Shown: positions 51,830-52,887 of the stretch, in pieces
Layout of the letters: the number at the start of each line of letters is the position of its first letter
Position numbering within the stretch: position 1 is the stretch's first letter
NCBI GenBank assembly: GCA_900315995.1
Contig: ONBF01000011.1
Span: 1-52,887 of the forward strand
Length of the DNA stretch: 52,887 nucleotides
Direction: 5' to 3'
From: an uncultured Eubacteriales bacterium
GTDB lineage: Bacteria > Bacillota > Clostridia > Christensenellales > RUG350
Translations under genes and position numbers: made by a program
The notes under the pieces: generated by a model
What the model was told of the DNA's origin: nothing
The model's database searches: none
The model's input: the letters and a program-made list of their open reading frames with translations, nothing else

Positions 51830-52887
51830 ATGAATCTTAAAAGTCAACAACTACGAAGTGATTTAAGTTTGGAAATAGATTTTGACCAAACATTAACTCC
51901 AAATCAGATTAAAGAAAAACTTATTACTTTACTGGGAAAAGAAAATATTTCAGAAGAAATGATTGCAAATAGAAAAGCATTAGTTTATGCGAATAATAGT
52001 GGAATAAAAGAAGTGATTTTATTTGCTAATATTTCATATTTAGGTGGAGATGGTGCGCATCCAATATTTAAAAAGAGAATCCAACTACAAAAATCTTTTA
52101 AAGATGTTGCACTTGCTGTTGCTAATAATTCTAAATACTTTGTTAGGTTTTTAGGCGTTTATCATTATAAAGGCAATATAGTTTTTGTTGATTTTGTTAA
52201 AGATACTTATTTAAATAAGAAAATGCACAATTCAGCTGCGCATGTTTATATTAATGACTTATATCAAGGCATGAAAAATGGCATTTTTAAGAAGATAGAT
52301 AGAAATGGTAATTTATTATATGTTATAAAATATACAAAATTAAAAGATTATTTAGATAATAATATTGTTGTGAAAAATAATATAACTAAAATATTTGATA
52401 TGTTTACGAAATTTAATTATGGCTTTCCATTTGGTCAATGGTTACAAGCTATAAAATGTGTTGAAGAAATGAGGGATAGGTCATGGTCTCAATGGGCTCA
52501 ATCTGAATGGGCTGGTTGGTATCTAGAATATAGATTTTATCATTACACACAAGATAATGATACGGAAATTTATTGTAAATATATTAGACAAAAACGTAAA
52601 TCAGATTTTGATTTATGGTTTAATGAAGTTTCTTTCTATGGAGATTTAAAATCCGAAAGCATATCTTCTTCTGCTATTCTCGGCAATGACAAGGAAAGTG
52701 TTTTGGAAGCAATAAATACTTATGATAAATTTTGGTATGTTGTATATGAACATGAAACGATAAAAGACAAAGATAAAAATTATGAAGCGAGTGAGTTCAT
52801 AAATAAATTAAAATTCTATAATGGTAAATGGCCAAAAGGAAAAGCATTTGACTCTCATTCATACGGAGATAAGTTAAAGCACTCAAT
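51830..52887 (+). CDS. Probable type II restriction endonuclease (PD-(D/E)XK fold), 3' end outside the window
   Basis: An open frame of 352 codons runs to the window end; AAAGGAG lies 8 bases before the ATG. The base composition is much more AT-rich than all other genes and codon choice differs (TTA, AAT, ATA dominate), pointing to transfer. Late in the frame QSEWAGWYLEYRF is followed by DFDLWF and then FYGDLK (Asp261, Asp272, Lys274), the D...D-x-K pattern of restriction nucleases, then GNDKES and FWYVVYEHETIKDKDK. The N-terminal region has YLGGDGAHPIFKKRIQL. The target site and any methylase lie outside view. The nuclease fold is inferred, not proven. Confidence 0.6.
   Translation, partial: MNLKSQQLRSDLSLEIDFDQTLTPNQIKEKLITLLGKENISEEMIANRKALVYANNSGIKEVILFANISYLGGDGAHPIFKKRIQLQKSFKDVALAVANNSKYFVRFLGVYHYKGNIVFVDFVKDTYLNKKMHNSAAHVYINDLYQGMKNGIFKKIDRNGNLLYVIKYTKLKDYLDNNIVVKNNITKIFDMFTKFNYGFPFGQWLQAIKCVEEMRDRSWSQWAQSEWAGWYLEYRFYHYTQDNDTEIYCKYIRQKRKSDFDLWFNEVSFYGDLKSESISSSAILGNDKESVLEAINTYDKFWYVVYEHETIKDKDKNYEASEFINKLKFYNGKWPKGKAFDSHSYGDKLKHS

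Noticed and set aside
1-52887. CRISPR array or insertion sequence
   Set aside because: No regularly spaced repeats and no transposase frame or terminal inverted repeats were found.

Overview
The window reads as chromosomal DNA of a Gram-positive, low-to-middle GC Firmicute, most like an uncultured Clostridia-type anaerobe. Grounds: AddAB rather than RecBCD, spmA-spmB, a yabM/yabN-like pair (SpoVB-type flippase plus methylase/MazG), dapF (diaminopimelate-type wall), a cobalamin riboswitch ahead of an ECF transporter S component, many lipobox lipoproteins and strong AGGAGG-type ribosome binding sites. Sigma-A promoters are easy to read, and every one called here has a 17-bp spacer. The genus cannot be fixed from sequence reading alone. 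Codon style is uniform (rich in CGACG, GCG, ATA and CTT) until about 51.6 kb, where it becomes strongly AT-rich.

Layout. 0-1.2 kb: tail of an off-window gene, an AraC regulator and tRNA-Gln. 1.3-4.0 kb (minus): a lipoprotein, an IscU/NifU-like scaffold and a GGGtGRT protein. 4.2-10.7 kb: addB (broken in its nuclease domain) and addA. 11.1-17.7 kb: amino-sugar and hexose-phosphate genes glmS, a GlmU-like acetyltransferase without the uridylyltransferase half, glmM and pgi, interrupted by one opposing membrane protein with a SPOR-like region. 17.8-22.1 kb: a compact six-gene cassette of phage-tail-like and membrane proteins with no head, terminase, integrase or lysin gene. 22.2-28.2 kb: a NYN/LOTUS RNase-like gene facing a minus-strand leuS operon (leuS, membrane protein, DUF1624-like protein, AMP-forming ligase). 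28.4-32 kb: a 47-aa Cys-containing peptide, then two tandem Na/Pi-cotransporter-PhoU genes, one frameshifted. 32.1-36.7 kb: SpoVB-like flippase, YabN-like methylase/MazG, dusB and a degenerate nitrilase-fold protein. 36.8-40.7 kb: pgk, a 48-aa peptide gene, serS and dapF. 40.7-42.1 kb: cobalamin riboswitch, DUF4430 lipoprotein and ECF S component. 42.2-44.7 kb: a secreted papain-like protease under a promoter whose spacer is almost all G, followed by two duplicated lipoproteins. 44.9-47.9 kb: recF (probably leaderless), another lipoprotein, spmA and spmB. 48.2-51.6 kb: tpiA, gpmI and a polyprenyl-phosphate-type glycosyltransferase. 51.8 kb to the end: an AT-rich, probably imported gene with PD-(D/E)XK restriction-endonuclease features, cut by the window edge.

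Functional themes: central glycolysis (pgi, pgk, tpiA, gpmI), UDP-GlcNAc precursor synthesis (glmS, glmU-like, glmM), recombination repair (addAB, recF), translation (leuS, serS, dusB, tRNA-Gln), probable vitamin B12 uptake and an envelope/secretome component. The places most likely to hold undescribed biology are the tail-like cassette (17.9-22.1 kb), the riboswitch-controlled DUF4430/ECF pair (40.7-42.1 kb) and the protease/lipoprotein locus with its G-tract promoter (42.2-44.7 kb). Two genes (addB and the upstream Na/Pi cotransporter) carry reading-frame breaks that are either real decay or assembly errors; the sequence alone cannot decide.
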